Origin: JBFWWW01 sp050245975
Lineage (GTDB): Bacteria > Pseudomonadota > Alphaproteobacteria > Rhizobiales > Hyphomicrobiaceae
Length of the DNA: 41,494 bases
Assembly (NCBI GenBank): GCA_050245975.1
Contig: JBFWWW010000008.1
Location: forward strand, 1-41,494
Direction: 5' to 3'
The notes under the pieces were generated by a model. It searched no databases. It was given only the letters and a program-made list of their open reading frames with translations, and had not been told where the DNA came from. The translations under genes were made by a program, and so were the position numbers. This document shows, piece by piece, positions 27,468-36,460 of the stretch (the first letter of the stretch is position 1; each line of letters begins with the position of its first letter).

Positions 27468-28230
27468 ACCGGTGGCCGATACACTGGATGCCACCCCTGA
27501 GCCGCGCTTCGCGCAGCCACCTGCCAAGAAGCCGGTTCTCATCATTCTGCATCAGGAGCATTCAAATCCGGGCCATGTCGGTCAGTGGTTCCGCCGCAAC
27601 GGGCACATGCTCGATATCCGTCGCCCCCGGTTTGGCTGTCCGCTCCCTGCAACTCTAGAGAACCACTGTGGCGCCGTTATCTTCGGCGGCCCCATGAGCG
27701 CCAACGATACCGACGATTTCATCAAGGCAGAGACCGACTGGATCGGTGTCGCTTTGAAAGAGAAGCGCCCTTTCCTGGGCATCTGCCTCGGCGCGCAGAT
27801 GCTGGCACGTCATCTCGGAGCGCGTGTGTACACGCACCCGGAGAACGAGGTGGAGATCGGCTATTACAAGCTCAACACCACCGATGCGGGTCGCGCACGC
27901 GGACCCTGGCCGGATTACGTCTATCAATGGCATCGCGAGGGATTTGATCTCGCCTCCGGCAGCGAGCTGTTGGCCTCGTCGGACGGGGCCTTCCCGAGCC
28001 AGGCGTTCAGCTACGGCCCAGGCGCCGTCGGAGTTCAGTTCCACCCTGAGATCACGCATGCGCAGGTGCATCGCTGGACCGGCTACAATCTGCACAAGCT
28101 GTCGGCCAAGGGCGCACGCCCACAGAGCGAGCACCTGAGCAATCACGTGCTGCATGGTCCGCGCGTTCATTCGTGGCTCGACCGCTTTCTTTCGAGTTGG
28201 GTGCGGGCCGGGGCCGCGCAGGGCGCCTGA
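27454..28230 (+). CDS. Class I glutamine amidotransferase (GMP synthase GATase-like)
   Basis: A 258-residue stand-alone triad amidotransferase domain. The nucleophile C111 lies in GICLGAQ, and H197 and E199 lie in FHPEI. An approximately 28-residue Pro/Ala-rich leader precedes VLIILHQEHSNPG. It resembles the glutaminase part of GMP synthase, but no synthetase partner is nearby, so it may hydrolyse a gamma-glutamyl compound or serve a distant partner. The ATG at 27454 follows GAGGAG and lies inside the 3' end of the SDR gene, which argues for co-translation. Confidence 0.82.
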   Translation: MFDAKPVADTLDATPEPRFAQPPAKKPVLIILHQEHSNPGHVGQWFRRNGHMLDIRRPRFGCPLPATLENHCGAVIFGGPMSANDTDDFIKAETDWIGVALKEKRPFLGICLGAQMLARHLGARVYTHPENEVEIGYYKLNTTDAGRARGPWPDYVYQWHREGFDLASGSELLASSDGAFPSQAFSYGPGAVGVQFHPEITHAQVHRWTGYNLHKLSAKGARPQSEHLSNHVLHGPRVHSWLDRFLSSWVRAGAAQGA

Positions 28231-28254
28231 CGGGCCGGCAGCGGCGGGGGTCGC

Positions 28255-28596
28255 ATGCGCCGTGAAATCGTTTCCTATATCGTCGCTGCCATGGCCGGCA
28301 TCCTGGCTTGGCTGATCGTGTCCGAACTCAGCGGGCGCCGCGAAGCCTGGGATGCTCCCGTCTATTTCACGGTTGCCTTGCCGTGCGTGGCAGCCGTCGC
28401 CGGCATCCTGGGGTTCTTCACGCCCGACGGCGCCTGGCGGTGGGGACTGACACCCATGGTCGCCCAGGCCGGCTGGGCCGTGTTGACCAACGGCGCAGGC
28501 AATCTTTTGCCGCTTGGCCTCATCGTCTTCGCACTTCTTGCCATTCCTCCCATCCTCCTGGCTTGGCTCGGTGCCTTTGTCGGGCGGCGCGTGTAA
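28255..28596 (+). CDS. Small integral membrane protein, unknown
   Basis: A 113-residue protein with four hydrophobic segments: residues about 7-25 (SYIVAAMAGILAWLIVS), 35-55 (VYFTVALPCVAAVAGILGFF), 66-80 and 84-108. I recognise no family. It starts at ATG 28255 after a GGGGG stretch, 24 bases behind the amidotransferase gene, so it probably shares its transcript. No conserved charged residues within the membrane suggest a transport mechanism. Confidence 0.65.
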   Translation: MRREIVSYIVAAMAGILAWLIVSELSGRREAWDAPVYFTVALPCVAAVAGILGFFTPDGAWRWGLTPMVAQAGWAVLTNGAGNLLPLGLIVFALLAIPPILLAWLGAFVGRRV

Positions 28597-28669
28597 CTCC
28601 AGCGGCCGGAGGCTATGATCCTGCAGGCTGCGTCATCCCGCGCAGCCGGTTTCGTGCCGGGTATGTCAG

Positions 28670-31600
28670 GTGCAGGATTCGATCTATCGCCGCGACGAGG
28701 CCACCGGCCTCGTGGTCCGCAGTGGCCACGAGCCGATAGCGTATTCGGATGGCGATGCCGTGGAGGCCTATCTCCTCGAGGCCGTGCGCGGGGCCAAGGA
28801 TCGCTCCAGCCAGTCGGTCGAGCTTGAGCGGGCGATCCGCGACTGGCCGTCGACCTATCACCTGAGCCGGCAGCGCCATTGTCTTTTGCGTCCGCTGCCG
28901 TTTCGCAAGGGTGACCGGGTTCTCGACCTCGGCTGCGGCTGCGGCGCGCTGACACGTTACCTGGGGGACATCGGCTGCGATGTCGTCGCGGTCGAGGGCA
29001 GTCCAACGCGGGCCCGCATCGCTCGCGAACGCTGCGCGGACTTGCCGAACGTCGAGATCGTCGTGGACGACATCTGCGCGTTCCGAAGTCCGCAGTCCTT
29101 TGACTGGGTGCTGCTCGTGGGCGTGCTCGAGTATGCGCGCAAGTATTCCGGCGAGTCTGATCCGGTCGCGGCGGTCTTGCGCCAGGCGGTTGCCCATCTG
29201 CTGCCGGGCGGGCGCTGCGTGGTGGCGATCGAAAACAAGCTTGGCCTGGCCTACTTCAACGGTGCGCCGGAGGATCATCTTGGTGCTCCATTCGCCGGCA
29301 TCAGCGGACTCTATGGTGACGGAACGCCCGTTACGTTCGGCAAGCGGGAGCTGGCGGATTTCGTTGCGCGTGCTGGCTTGCCCGCGCAGACTTTCAGCTA
29401 TCCGTTTCCCGACTACAAACTGCCGACGGTCTGGATCTCGCAGGCCGCACTTGATCGAGGTGCGCCGGACCCCGCCGATCTTCTCGCCGCAATGCCGCCC
29501 GCACGAGATGGCGGTGAGCGCTTGTTCTCGGAGCCTCTCGCCACCGAAGGCCTCGCGGCAAACGGGCTGATTGGCGATCTCGCCAATTCGTTTCTGCTTG
29601 TCGCGTCTCGCCAGACCGCCGATCTGCCCACTTTCGAGGCCGAGGCGTGCACATACGCCGTCACTTCCCGATGTGCCGAGCTCGCTTGCGAAACGCTTGT
29701 TCTTGCGTCATCCCCGGGTCCCGGCGAAGTCGTAAAGCGACGGCTCGACGGGCGGGACGGCGTGGTCGAGAAGACGGCGGACGGCGTTACCATCCGCCAT
29801 CGTGTCGGCGCCAGCCGGTATGTTGCCGGACGCCTGTTTGTCCGGCGCGTCAATCGCGCCCTCATGGAGGCAGCGAGCCTCTCAGAGCTTGCCGCGGTGT
29901 TCTCGCCCTGGGCCGCGTATCTGAAAGCTCAGGCCCGATGCGTGAATGAGCCCCAGCCGGGACAGGTCGCCTCATGGGTCCTGCCCGGATCGTTGATCGA
30001 TGCCGTGCCGAAGAATGTTGTCGAGACGGCCGGCGGCTTCGATCTCATCGATCGCGAATGGGAACTGGTCGGAGACGCGCCGCTGCTGCTTGTGCTGTTG
30101 CGCGGCATCGTCCATACCCTCGAGGAGCATCGGCTGTCGATCATTGCCCCGGGCATTGATGCCGCGACGCTGACGCGCGAGATCTGCCGGGGGATCGGCC
30201 TTGACGCTGCCGACGGCGAGATCGATGCGGCCTGGAGACAAGAAACCGCAATCCAGAGGGCGGTGACAGGTCGCGACGTAAATCTGGATACGGCTGTTCA
30301 AATCGTGAACCCGGCATTGCGGCAGCTTGTGGACGTGCGCCAGCGGGTCGCCGCCCTGGCGGCCGAGGTTCGTGCCCGCGATGCGTCGATCGGCGAACGT
30401 GACGAAACAATCCGGGCGCGTGACGAGGCGCTGGCAGCGGGTGTTGAGGTTCTCCGCGCGCGTGATGAGACGATCCGGGTTGCGCAGGAGACGATCCGCG
30501 CACGCGATGCGGTCATTGAGACGCACGGACAGACGATCGCTGCGCTCAGCCAGCATATTTCGGTGCTCGAAGGCAGCACGAGCTGGCGCGTCACGGCGCC
30601 ATGGCGGTGGCTCGCGACCGTCGTGCACGGCCTGCCCTCACTGCTGCCGCGCCGTATTGTGATCGTGCCCGTCCGACGACCCGGAGAATCGGGTGGCCAT
30701 GCGTTCCTCATACCGCGCCGGCCGTTCGACCTGCCGGCTGGTCGGTATCGCGTGACCTTCGACGATATTGGGACCGGCGCGCTGGCCGTGCCGGCACTGC
30801 GAGCCGATTGCGGCGCGGGGTTTGCCGGCGGCGTCCGCAGACCTTTGCGGCTGCGCCGCTCCGGCAGCGGACGGCTGTCCGCCGATGTCGTTCTCCCGCA
30901 CGGCGTCCGTGCGTTGCGCCTTGAATCCGATAACCGCGAGGGCGGTGCACTTGCCGGAGCTGCCATGCTGCGGCGCATGCCGCGCACCGAATACTACGGC
31001 CGGCTTGCCATTGCAGCCGCGCGAAAGCGTATCAGGGCGCCGGGTGACGTGCTCCGCCACGTGCGAGCCGCCGGCGGTTTGGTGGCGGCGCAGGGACTGC
31101 GAGGCCTGGCTCAGCGCCTCCATCAGCTCGAAGGAAGCGACAGTGCGGAGTACCGGTACGAGAATTGGGTCGCGCTTTACGACACCATCGGGCCCGACGA
31201 TATCGCCGCGATGCGGCGCCAGATTGCTGCTCTCACACGCCGCCCGATGATTTCGATCGTCATGCCGGTGTTTAATGCGCCGGCACGGCTGCTGCGGGAG
31301 GCCATCGAGAGCGTGCGCGCTCAGGTGTATGAGGCGTGGGAGCTCTGCATTGCCAATGATGCCTCGACACACCGGGATGTGCGCGCCTTGCTTGATGACT
31401 ATGCCCGGCGCGACGCCCGCATCAAGGTCGTGCATCGCGCGCAGAGGGGGCACATTGCGCGTGCATCCAACTCCGCTCTCGCGCTGGCCAGCGGCGACTG
31501 GATCGCGTTCCTCGATCACGACGATCTGCTGCCGCCGCACGCGCTCTTTTGCGTTGCCGACACGATTGCGGCTCGTCCCGACGTCCGGCTGATTTATTCG

Positions 31601-32890
31601 GACGAGGACAAGATTACCGAGGAGGGCCGGCGCTATGATCCCTATTTCAAGCCGGACTGGAACGAGACGCTTATCCTTGGCCAGAATTATGCCTGCCACT
31701 TCTGTGCCATCCAGTCGGCGCTCGTGCGCGCGGAAGGCGGTTTCCGCAGCGGGTTCGACGGCGCACAGGACTACGATCTCATACTCCGCTGCAGCGAGCG
31801 CGTTGCGCTGGAGCAGATCGTTCATATCCCGCACGTGCTCTATCACTGGCGCTCTGCCGCCGGATCGACGGCCGCGGGGGTTCAGGTCAAGGACTATGCA
31901 TTGGATGCGGCGGCGCGCGCCGTAAGCGAGCACATCGCGCGGCGAGGGCTGAATTCCGATGTAACTCCCGTGCCGGCAACGGGCGCCTTGCGCATCAGCT
32001 TCCGAATTCCAGATCCGTCGCCACGGGTCACGATCATCGTGCCGACGCACAACGGCCTCGATGTGCTCAAGCCGTGTATCGAAAGCATCCGCAGCCTCAC
32101 CACCTATCCGGCCTACGATATCCTCGTTGTCGATCACAGGTCCGACGATCCCGCCGCTCTGGACTATCTGCGCGAGATCGCGACCAGCGGGGTTGCCCGC
32201 GTCATACAGGCCGACGGGTCATTCAATTTTTCCGCCATGATGAACGCGGCGGTGCGGGCGTGCAGCGCCGAGTTTGTCTGCCTGCTCAACAACGACACCA
32301 CGGTGAAGTCCGGCGGCTGGCTGTCGGAGATGGTGGGCCTGGCTCTGCAGCCGCGCGTCGGCGTGGTGGGGGCGATGCTGCTCTATCCCGACGACACGAT
32401 TCAGCACGGCGGGGTCATTGTCGGGAAGGGCGGTGTCGCCGGGCACGTTTTCGTTGGCGCCCCGGCCGATGCCATCGGCCAAATGGGCCGCCTGCGATTG
32501 GCGCAGGACATGAGTGCCGTCACGGCGGCCTGCTGTCTCGTGCGTCGCAGCATCTATGAGCAGGTCGGAGGCATGGACGAGGAGGCGCTGAAGGTCGCCT
32601 TCAACGATATCGACTTCTGTCTCAAGGTGCGCGCAGCCGGCTATCGCAACGCATGGACGCCCCATGCCGTGCTCTACCACCATGAATCCCGGACGCGCGG
32701 TTATGAGGACACGCCGGCGAAGCGGGCGCGGTTCGAGTCGGAGGTCAATGTCATGCGGGCGCGATGGCCGGCCGCGATCGCTGCCGATCCGGCCTACAAT
32801 CGCAACCTGAGCCTCGGTGACGGCGATTTCGCACCGGCGTTTCCGCCGCGCGTCGACAAGCCCTGGCGCCGATCGGAAACGCGTCAATAG
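28670..32890 (+). CDS. Multidomain glycan synthesis protein: methyltransferase, kinase-like segment, coiled coil, two GT2 glycosyltransferases
   Basis: A 1406-residue protein without signal peptide or clear membrane helix. Residues about 60-290 form a class I methyltransferase (VLDLGCGCGALTRYL, 84-98). Residues about 360-500 contain DAVPKN (444-449) and LIDREWE (459-465), spaced like the D..P.N and D.E motifs of aminoglycoside-phosphotransferase-type kinases. Residues 569-631 are nine unbroken heptads. TSWRVTAPWRW follows, then a beta-rich segment (about 660-770). The first GT2 domain begins at ISIVMPVFNAP (861) with LDHDDLL, and the second at VTIIVPTHNG (1120) with LLNNDTTV. The plan recalls WsaE (methyltransferase plus two rhamnosyltransferases) and WbdD (methyltransferase, kinase, coiled-coil ruler). 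The likely role is building and capping a surface glycan. The start is GTG 28670; an in-frame stop lies 54 bases upstream. No other glycan genes lie nearby. Confidence 0.82.
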   Translation: MQDSIYRRDEATGLVVRSGHEPIAYSDGDAVEAYLLEAVRGAKDRSSQSVELERAIRDWPSTYHLSRQRHCLLRPLPFRKGDRVLDLGCGCGALTRYLGDIGCDVVAVEGSPTRARIARERCADLPNVEIVVDDICAFRSPQSFDWVLLVGVLEYARKYSGESDPVAAVLRQAVAHLLPGGRCVVAIENKLGLAYFNGAPEDHLGAPFAGISGLYGDGTPVTFGKRELADFVARAGLPAQTFSYPFPDYKLPTVWISQAALDRGAPDPADLLAAMPPARDGGERLFSEPLATEGLAANGLIGDLANSFLLVASRQTADLPTFEAEACTYAVTSRCAELACETLVLASSPGPGEVVKRRLDGRDGVVEKTADGVTIRHRVGASRYVAGRLFVRRVNRALMEAASLSELAAVFSPWAAYLKAQARCVNEPQPGQVASWVLPGSLIDAVPKNVVETAGGFDLIDREWELVGDAPLLLVLLRGIVHTLEEHRLSIIAPGIDAATLTREICRGIGLDAADGEIDAAWRQETAIQRAVTGRDVNLDTAVQIVNPALRQLVDVRQRVAALAAEVRARDASIGERDETIRARDEALAAGVEVLRARDETIRVAQETIRARDAVIETHGQTIAALSQHISVLEGSTSWRVTAPWRWLATVVHGLPSLLPRRIVIVPVRRPGESGGHAFLIPRRPFDLPAGRYRVTFDDIGTGALAVPALRADCGAGFAGGVRRPLRLRRSGSGRLSADVVLPHGVRALRLESDNREGGALAGAAMLRRMPRTEYYGRLAIAAARKRIRAPGDVLRHVRAAGGLVAAQGLRGLAQRLHQLEGSDSAEYRYENWVALYDTIGPDDIAAMRRQIAALTRRPMISIVMPVFNAPARLLREAIESVRAQVYEAWELCIANDASTHRDVRALLDDYARRDARIKVVHRAQRGHIARASNSALALASGDWIAFLDHDDLLPPHALFCVADTIAARPDVRLIYSDEDKITEEGRRYDPYFKPDWNETLILGQNYACHFCAIQSALVRAEGGFRSGFDGAQDYDLILRCSERVALEQIVHIPHVLYHWRSAAGSTAAGVQVKDYALDAAARAVSEHIARRGLNSDVTPVPATGALRISFRIPDPSPRVTIIVPTHNGLDVLKPCIESIRSLTTYPAYDILVVDHRSDDPAALDYLREIATSGVARVIQADGSFNFSAMMNAAVRACSAEFVCLLNNDTTVKSGGWLSEMVGLALQPRVGVVGAMLLYPDDTIQHGGVIVGKGGVAGHVFVGAPADAIGQMGRLRLAQDMSAVTAACCLVRRSIYEQVGGMDEEALKVAFNDIDFCLKVRAAGYRNAWTPHAVLYHHESRTRGYEDTPAKRARFESEVNVMRARWPAAIAADPAYNRNLSLGDGDFAPAFPPRVDKPWRRSETRQ

Positions 32891-32903
32891 CGGCGCGTCG
32901 GTC

Positions 32904-34601
32904 TCACGCCGCTTTCGAGGTCTCCTTGGCAGCCTGGTCGCGCAGTTCGCGGCGCAGGATTTTGCCGACGTTCGTCTTCGGCAGCTCGGTCCGGAAGACG
33001 ATCCGGTGCGGGCGCTTGTAGCCCGTCAATTCCTTCCGGCAATAGTCCATAAGCGCCTGTTCCGTCAGCGCGGGGTCCTTCTTCACCACATAGAGCACCA
33101 CGGCTTCACCGGAATGCGCGTCCGGTACGCCCACGGCTGCACACTCGAGAACGCCCGGGTGAGCCGCCACGACGTCCTCGACTTCGTTCGGATAGACGTT
33201 GAAGCCCGAGACGAGAATCATGTCCTTCTTCCGGTCGATGATGGTGACCTGGCCTGACGCGTCCATTTTCCCGATGTCGCCGGTCTTGAAGAACCCGTCG
33301 GGTGTCATCGCCTTTGCGGTCTCGTCCGGCCGGTTCCAGTAGCCCGCCATGACCTGCGGGCCTTTGGCGCAAATTTCGCCCGGCTCTCCCAGCGGTACCT
33401 CAGCGTTGTTCTCGTCTCGGATGGAGATGTCTGTCGACGGCACCGGAAGGCCGATGGTGCCGGTATATTCGTTGTTGTCCGCGCGGTTGCAGGTGAGCGT
33501 CGGCGACGTTTCCGACAGTCCATAGCCTTCGACGATCGGGCAGCCGGTCAGCTTGAACCACTTTTCGGCGACGGCGCGCTGCACCGCCATGCCGCCACCG
33601 TTCGAGGCCTTCAGCCAACTGAAGTCGAGCTTTGTGAACTCAGCGTTGTGCAGCAGGGCATTGTAGAGCGTGTTGACGGCCGGAAGCATGTTGAACTTGT
33701 ATTTTGACAGCTCCTTCACGAAGCCCGGGATGTCGCGCGGGTTCGGGATGAGGAGACACATGCCGCCGATTCGCATGCCGAGAAGCGCGCACGCGGTCAG
33801 CGCGAAAATATGATAGAGCGGCAGCGCTGTGACAATGATCAGCCGATCCACCGGCTTGCCCTTGCTCAGTGCGGGCTGCAGCCACACCTCATTCTGCAGG
33901 ACATTGGCGACCACGTTCCGATGCAGCAGCGTGGCGCCTTTGGATATGCCCGTGGTGCCGCCGGTATATTGCAGGAACGCGGGATCTTCGGCGCCGATTT
34001 CGACGCGCGACAGCTGCAGGCTTCGCCCGGCTGCGACGGCTGCACTGAAGGTCGTTGTTGCCGGCAGCTTGTAGGGCGGCACCATTTTCTTCACACGGCG
34101 CACGACGAAATTGACGATCACGCCCTTCGGGAAGCCGAGCAGCTCGCCCATGCTGGCGACGACGATATGTTTGATGGCCGTTTTTGGAAGCACCTGCGCC
34201 AGCGTGTTGGCGAAGTTTTCCAGGATGATGATGGCTGTGGCGCCGGAATCCTTGAGCTGATGCTCGAGCTCGCGCGGGGTGTAAAGCGGGTTCACGTTGA
34301 CGACGATCAGTCCCGCCCGCAGGATTGCCGCCATGCTGATCGGGTACTGCAGCACATTGGGCATCATGATCGCGACGCGATCGCCGCGCTTCAGCCCGCG
34401 GCTTTGCAGCCAGGCTGCCAGTGCGCGCGACCGGTCGTCGAGCTCGCCATACGTGAGGTGCGCTCCCATACACGCGTAAGCGTCGTCGTTCTTGTATTTG
34501 GCGAAGCTTTCCTCGAGCAGCGCAACCAGCGAGGTGTACTGCTTCGGATCAATGTCCGCCGGAACGCCCGGCGGATAGTTCTTCACCCAGATTCGCTCCA
34601 T
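32904..34601 (-). CDS. fadD: Long-chain fatty acid-CoA ligase
   Basis: Activates fatty acids to acyl-CoA through acyl-adenylate, on the inner face of the membrane. The 565-residue length and opening MERIWVKNYPPGVPADI are typical of FadD. The AMP-binding motif YTGGTTGISKGA is at residues 212-223, the adenylation motif GYGLSETSP follows, and the catalytic lysine is K547 in LPKTNVGKILRREL. The ATG at 34601 has GGGAGG 6 bases upstream. A 9-bp inverted repeat (34615-34639) sits one base before that ribosome site. The phasin gene is upstream in the same direction with 114 bases between. Confidence 0.95.
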   Translation of the reverse strand: MERIWVKNYPPGVPADIDPKQYTSLVALLEESFAKYKNDDAYACMGAHLTYGELDDRSRALAAWLQSRGLKRGDRVAIMMPNVLQYPISMAAILRAGLIVVNVNPLYTPRELEHQLKDSGATAIIILENFANTLAQVLPKTAIKHIVVASMGELLGFPKGVIVNFVVRRVKKMVPPYKLPATTTFSAAVAAGRSLQLSRVEIGAEDPAFLQYTGGTTGISKGATLLHRNVVANVLQNEVWLQPALSKGKPVDRLIIVTALPLYHIFALTACALLGMRIGGMCLLIPNPRDIPGFVKELSKYKFNMLPAVNTLYNALLHNAEFTKLDFSWLKASNGGGMAVQRAVAEKWFKLTGCPIVEGYGLSETSPTLTCNRADNNEYTGTIGLPVPSTDISIRDENNAEVPLGEPGEICAKGPQVMAGYWNRPDETAKAMTPDGFFKTGDIGKMDASGQVTIIDRKKDMILVSGFNVYPNEVEDVVAAHPGVLECAAVGVPDAHSGEAVVLYVVKKDPALTEQALMDYCRKELTGYKRPHRIVFRTELPKTNVGKILRRELRDQAAKETSKAA

Positions 34602-34614
34602 GGACAGCCTCCCG

Positions 34615-34639
34615 AGAGTGCTTGTTTGGGAAGCACTCT
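34615..34639. promoter_or_regulatory. Perfect 9-bp inverted repeat beside the fadD ribosome site
   Basis: AGAGTGCTT and AAGCACTCT are exact reverse complements separated by 7 bases. On the minus strand the repeat ends one base before GGGAGG of fadD. There is no U-run after it, so it is not an intrinsic terminator. It could be an operator for a dimeric repressor of fatty-acid genes or an RNA hairpin that affects translation. Confidence 0.5.
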
Positions 34640-34715
34640 ACGGGGAAACAACCCGCTTGCGAACTGGGTCGCACGCGCCGCGTTTTTCTTCTGTGCGGTT
34701 GCCAGCCTGGCCAGG

Positions 34716-35096
34716 TCAGGCTTTTGGCTGCGACTTCTGCACAGCTTCGGCCATCAGGCGTCCCAGTTCCTGCGCCTGCAGTGCATAAGCCTGCATCTGT
34801 GTCTGCGCATAGCGGCTCTGGATGGCGAGGACATCGGAGATGTCTTTCGCATTTGCCAGTTCGCTCGCCATCGCGAAGCCGGCCTCGGCGTTCTGTTTGG
34901 CGAAGCGGATCGCGCGATCCTGCACGTCCTTGAAGCCGGACGTCATGGCATTGGCCGGCATGCCCATGGCCCACATACCGGTCGCCTTGCCCATGGCGTC
35001 CATGAACTGGGCATAGGCGGAGCGGGCCTGCTCGACGTTCTTCTCGGCAAGCTCGCGGAGCTGCTGGGGGATCTCGAAGGGATTGTTCTGGGCCAT
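34716..35096 (-). CDS. Phasin family protein
   Basis: A 126-residue helical protein of the Phasin_2 type, which coats polyhydroxyalkanoate granules. The N-terminal NPFEIPQQLRELAEKNVEQARSAYAQF and the segments FAKQNAEAGFAMASELANAKD and QSRYAQTQMQAYALQAQELG follow the family pattern, with amphipathic helices and no signal peptide. It starts at ATG 35094-35096 with GGAGAG just upstream. Being next to fadD suggests linked control of lipid storage and use. No phaC or phaZ gene is in the window, so a related acyl-lipid or membrane role is possible. Confidence 0.88.
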   Translation of the reverse strand: MAQNNPFEIPQQLRELAEKNVEQARSAYAQFMDAMGKATGMWAMGMPANAMTSGFKDVQDRAIRFAKQNAEAGFAMASELANAKDISDVLAIQSRYAQTQMQAYALQAQELGRLMAEAVQKSQPKA

Positions 35097-35244
35097 GGGG
35101 CTCTCCGTTTGCCGGCGTCAGGGCGGGGCGCCAGCGCTTAGACTACATGGGGTAACGAGGCATAGACAGTTAAGTTCGCCGCTGGGCAGGCGGATTGGGA
35201 AATTCGGTGAGAAACCAACAAAATCGGCAGGTTGTTATACCGCA

Positions 35245-36384
35245 TCATGCGGGATGCCACCATCTGCCGCCGACGACCACGCCGCGCGAGACGATGCGCT
35301 GCCGACCGGCGAGATGCTCGCCCACCACGTCCACGTAGTCGAACGTCCCCTCCTCGACCTGCAGCACGGTGGCGTCGCCGACCGATCCGGGCTTCAGGCT
35401 TCCGAGTTCCAGCCGCTTCAAGGCCTGCGCCGCATTGATCGTCGACTGACGGATCACGTCGACGAGCGGCATCCCGAGACACAGAAACTTCGACATCGTC
35501 GTAACCTGGTCGAACGCCGGACCATCGATGCAGAGTGCATGCACGTCCGAGGAGATCGTGTCGGGATAGAAGCCGTTCGCCAGCATCGTGCGGGCGGTCT
35601 TGAACGAGAACGATCCCATGCCGTGCCCGATATCGAACAGCACGCCGCGTTTGCGCGCTTCGAGAACCGACGCGCGCACGGTGCCCTGCGCGGTGGTCGG
35701 CGCGTTCGGGAACGGCCGGAATGCGTGCGTCAGCACATCGCCCGGACGCAGCTTGGAAACGACATCGTCATAGGACGGCGGCGGGTGATCGATGTGGCAC
35801 ATGAGCGGCATGCGCGCCTCATCCGCCACCTGCAGCGCGATGTCGAGGGCATTTGCACCCTGTGTCCCTGCGGCATGCTTGCCGACACGCACCTTGATGC
35901 CGACGACGACGTCCCGGTTGGCATCCGCCACCTCAACGGCATCGATGGGGTTCATCAAGCGTATCTCTTCGCTCTCCCCGACCATCACGCGCTTGGAGAA
36001 GCCGTAGATGCCGGCGTGCGAGACGTGCAGGTAGGCGAGGATGCGCACCTGCGATTTATCGATCACGTGGGTGCGGAAGCCGGCGAAGTTGCCGGGGCCG
36101 GCGCTGCCGGTATCGATGGACGTCGTCACGCCCGACCGGCGGCAGAAGTCCTCGGCATCGATGCCGAGCGATGTGCCGCCCCAGTAGACGTGCGTATGAA
36201 GATCAATGAGGCCGGGCGTCACGATATGTCCGGTCACGCTTCGCGTCTTGCCGGAGGGACCGGCCTCGAGCGACTTGCCGACGGCGGCGACCTTGCTGCC
36301 TGCGAACGCCACGTCCATCACGGCATCGATATTCTGCGATGGATCGACGACCCTGCCGCCCTTGAGAACCAGATCATACGCCAC
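35245..36384 (-). CDS. Amidohydrolase/deacetylase family metallohydrolase
   Basis: A dihydroorotase-like TIM-barrel enzyme of about 379 residues. Metal-site motifs are HTH (H63 and H65 in GLIDLHTHVYWGG), a lysine in VVGIKVRVG that is probably carboxylated, MCHIDHPPP, and the aspartate in SSDVHALC. Relatives hydrolyse amides such as N-acyl amino acids or acetylated hydroxy compounds; the substrate here is unknown. I choose GTG 36384 because GGGAGG lies 8 bases upstream; an alternative GTG at 36390 is only 2 bases from that site. It lies between rhomboid and phasin genes with clear gaps, so it may be transcribed alone. Confidence 0.83.
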   Translation of the reverse strand: MAYDLVLKGGRVVDPSQNIDAVMDVAFAGSKVAAVGKSLEAGPSGKTRSVTGHIVTPGLIDLHTHVYWGGTSLGIDAEDFCRRSGVTTSIDTGSAGPGNFAGFRTHVIDKSQVRILAYLHVSHAGIYGFSKRVMVGESEEIRLMNPIDAVEVADANRDVVVGIKVRVGKHAAGTQGANALDIALQVADEARMPLMCHIDHPPPSYDDVVSKLRPGDVLTHAFRPFPNAPTTAQGTVRASVLEARKRGVLFDIGHGMGSFSFKTARTMLANGFYPDTISSDVHALCIDGPAFDQVTTMSKFLCLGMPLVDVIRQSTINAAQALKRLELGSLKPGSVGDATVLQVEEGTFDYVDVVGEHLAGRQRIVSRGVVVGGRWWHPA

Positions 36385-36460
36385 GATCACCGCCTCCCGT
36401 GTGTCCCGTCACGCCGCCCAGTCTAAGAGGTGGCGGTCGCCTCGCAATTGAATTGAGCGC

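Noticed and set aside
30638..32137. A 499-codon minus-strand frame opposite the glycosyltransferase
   Set aside because: It overlaps both GT2 domains antisense and shows no recognisable motif.
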